Assembly: GCA_910585015.1 (NCBI GenBank)
Contig: CAJUCT010000058.1
Span: forward strand, 1-16,349
Direction: 5' to 3'
Source of the DNA: an uncultured Acetatifactor sp.
GTDB lineage: Bacteria > Bacillota > Clostridia > Lachnospirales > Lachnospiraceae
DNA length: 16,349 nucleotides
Part shown: one piece after another, positions 15,503-16,349 of the stretch
Layout: each line of letters begins with the position of its first letter
How positions within the stretch are numbered: the stretch's first letter is position 1
Notes under the pieces: generated by a model
Database searches by the model: none
Seen by the model: only the letters and a program-made list of their open reading frames with translations
Told to the model about the DNA's origin: nothing
Made by a program: the position numbers and the translations under genes

Positions 15503-16252
15503 ATGAAAAATATTTTTTCACTTAAAAATATTGTGACGGTTCTCTCGGTAATGGTCTTTTTTGCGGATCTGTATCTGCTATGTGTATTTCCCTCCAATCT
15601 GGTGCTGGATCTGTTCTGTGGCAGGATGGGGAAGGAGGAACTGGATAATTTGGAGTACAATTACGGCCAGATAGCGGGATATCCTGCGGGAAAAGATGCC
15701 CCTGTTCTGGAGAATATAGAGCAGTTTCAGGCGTATAAGGGCCGGGGCTACATAACCTTTGAAACGGACTCCATTATCCCGATGAATGCCTATCGGCTAA
15801 AAAGTGCCTCAGACAGAACCAACAATACCTACCGCCGGGTAGGCAACCGAGTGAGCAGCGGCAGACAATGGCATACCTATTCCACCACCCGTCCGCTGAC
15901 CAAGGCATATATCTACAACCGCTACTATCTGGTCAAGCTTCCCGACGGAAACTATGTGGCGGCGTATCTGGAGGATGCCTACTACTGGAAATACAAGCTG
16001 GCCGGAAAGGTGCAGCTGCCTCTGGGTCAGATAGAAAGTATGCAGCCTCAGGAAAAGGAAATGCTGGGCTCCTATATCGAGGAATACGGGGCGGATGGGG
16101 AGAAGCTGCTGAGCATGCTCTCCGTGGAGCGGTATGAGCAGCAGAAGGGGCTGTACACAACCGTGCAGTTGGTTGTTTTTATAGTTGTTTTGGCGGCCTA
16201 TGCCGCAGTGATACTTCTGATTAGGAAAGCGATATACAGAGTTGGGAGGTAA
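15503..16252 (+). CDS. Two-pass membrane protein with external domain
   Basis: A 249-residue protein. A hydrophobic segment at about 10-30 and another at about 220-241 (Val/Leu/Ala-rich, followed by Arg-Lys and Arg) leave a central loop of about 190 residues, probably outside the membrane. That loop is Tyr-rich and contains a possible beta-sandwich around 70-175. Both ends would be cytoplasmic, so this could be a membrane anchor or platform for the injection apparatus. The layout differs from TssL or TssM, and I recognise no known family. Start codon and AGGAG-type site are clear, and the gene begins three bases after the previous stop, so it is translated with it. Confidence 0.75.
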   Translation: MKNIFSLKNIVTVLSVMVFFADLYLLCVFPSNLVLDLFCGRMGKEELDNLEYNYGQIAGYPAGKDAPVLENIEQFQAYKGRGYITFETDSIIPMNAYRLKSASDRTNNTYRRVGNRVSSGRQWHTYSTTRPLTKAYIYNRYYLVKLPDGNYVAAYLEDAYYWKYKLAGKVQLPLGQIESMQPQEKEMLGSYIEEYGADGEKLLSMLSVERYEQQKGLYTTVQLVVFIVVLAAYAAVILLIRKAIYRVGR

Positions 16253-16258
16253 CAATCG

Positions 16259-16349
16259 ATGAGCAGTACAGAACCACTGGAGCTGGGAAGGATACTTGTG
16301 GACATACCAGTCAAGTACAGGGCCATAAGGGAACTCTATATCAGGGACC
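16259..16349 (+). CDS. Partial gene running off the window end
   Basis: An open reading frame starts at ATG 16259, with GGGAGGT seven bases upstream that overlaps the previous stop, and remains open to the last base. The 30 codons seen encode M-S-S-T-E-P-L-E-L-G-R-I-L-V-D-I-P-V-K-Y-R and a helical R-A-I-R-E-L-Y-I-R-D. Too little is present to assign a function. The frame and ribosome binding site support a real gene, the next member of the same block. Confidence 0.6.
   Translation, partial: MSSTEPLELGRILVDIPVKYRAIRELYIRD

Noticed and set aside
1..16349. Ordinary prophage tail module
   Set aside because: VgrG and tube-like genes alone could suggest one, but there is no tape-measure, holin, lysin, capsid, terminase or integrase. 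FHA, PP2C, J-domain and Hsp70-like genes are not typical of phage tail operons.

Overview
The window reads as one long, single-direction block of about 17 genes, all on the + strand. Genes are packed with short gaps or small overlaps, almost all preceded by AGGAGG-type ribosome binding sites. Base composition is moderate (about half G+C by eye). The Shine-Dalgarno style, GTG/TTG starts and gene content suggest a Firmicute of the class Clostridia, most likely a gut Lachnospiraceae. That placement is inference from style, since there is no rRNA or other marker here. I see no tRNA, rRNA, insertion sequence, CRISPR array or phage integrase, and no gap over 300 bases without a gene.

Layout. (1) 1-863: two tandem paralogous small proteins, about half identical, that look like Hcp/tail-tube subunits, followed by a strong hairpin terminator at 877-907. 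(2) 991-5126: a signalling block with a short J-domain co-chaperone, a membrane-anchored FHA protein, a zinc-ribbon plus FHA protein, a membrane-anchored PP2C-type phosphatase, and a single-pass membrane protein with a degenerate PP2C-like domain on one side and TPR/coiled-coil repeats on the other. (3) 5135-9825: two proteins I do not recognise and an unusual Hsp70/actin-fold ATPase with a SAP-like N-terminus. (4) 9861-13943: a possible baseplate-associated protein, a DUF4280 PAAR-like spike-tip protein fused to a C-terminal domain resembling a peptidase without its catalytic cysteine, a DcrB/DUF1795 (Eag-like) protein, and a VgrG-type spike. (5) 13955-16349: a pentapeptide-repeat protein, a protein resembling the Imm11/DUF1629 fold, a two-pass membrane protein, and the first 30 codons of a gene that runs off the end.

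Interpretation. VgrG, PAAR-like tip, tube-like proteins and an Eag-like chaperone together point to a contractile injection system (type VI/phage-tail family) in a Gram-positive-type organism. The FHA and PP2C proteins resemble the threonine-phosphorylation control modules known from proteobacterial type VI systems. The J protein and Hsp70-like ATPase suggest a dedicated assembly, disassembly or folding machine. No sheath gene, ClpV-like unfoldase, TssJ/L/M membrane complex or Ser/Thr kinase lies in the window. Those parts may be outside it or replaced by the unrecognised proteins. The tube, baseplate and immunity assignments are inferences; VgrG, PAAR-like, J-domain, FHA, PP2C and Hsp70-fold calls rest on visible motifs.
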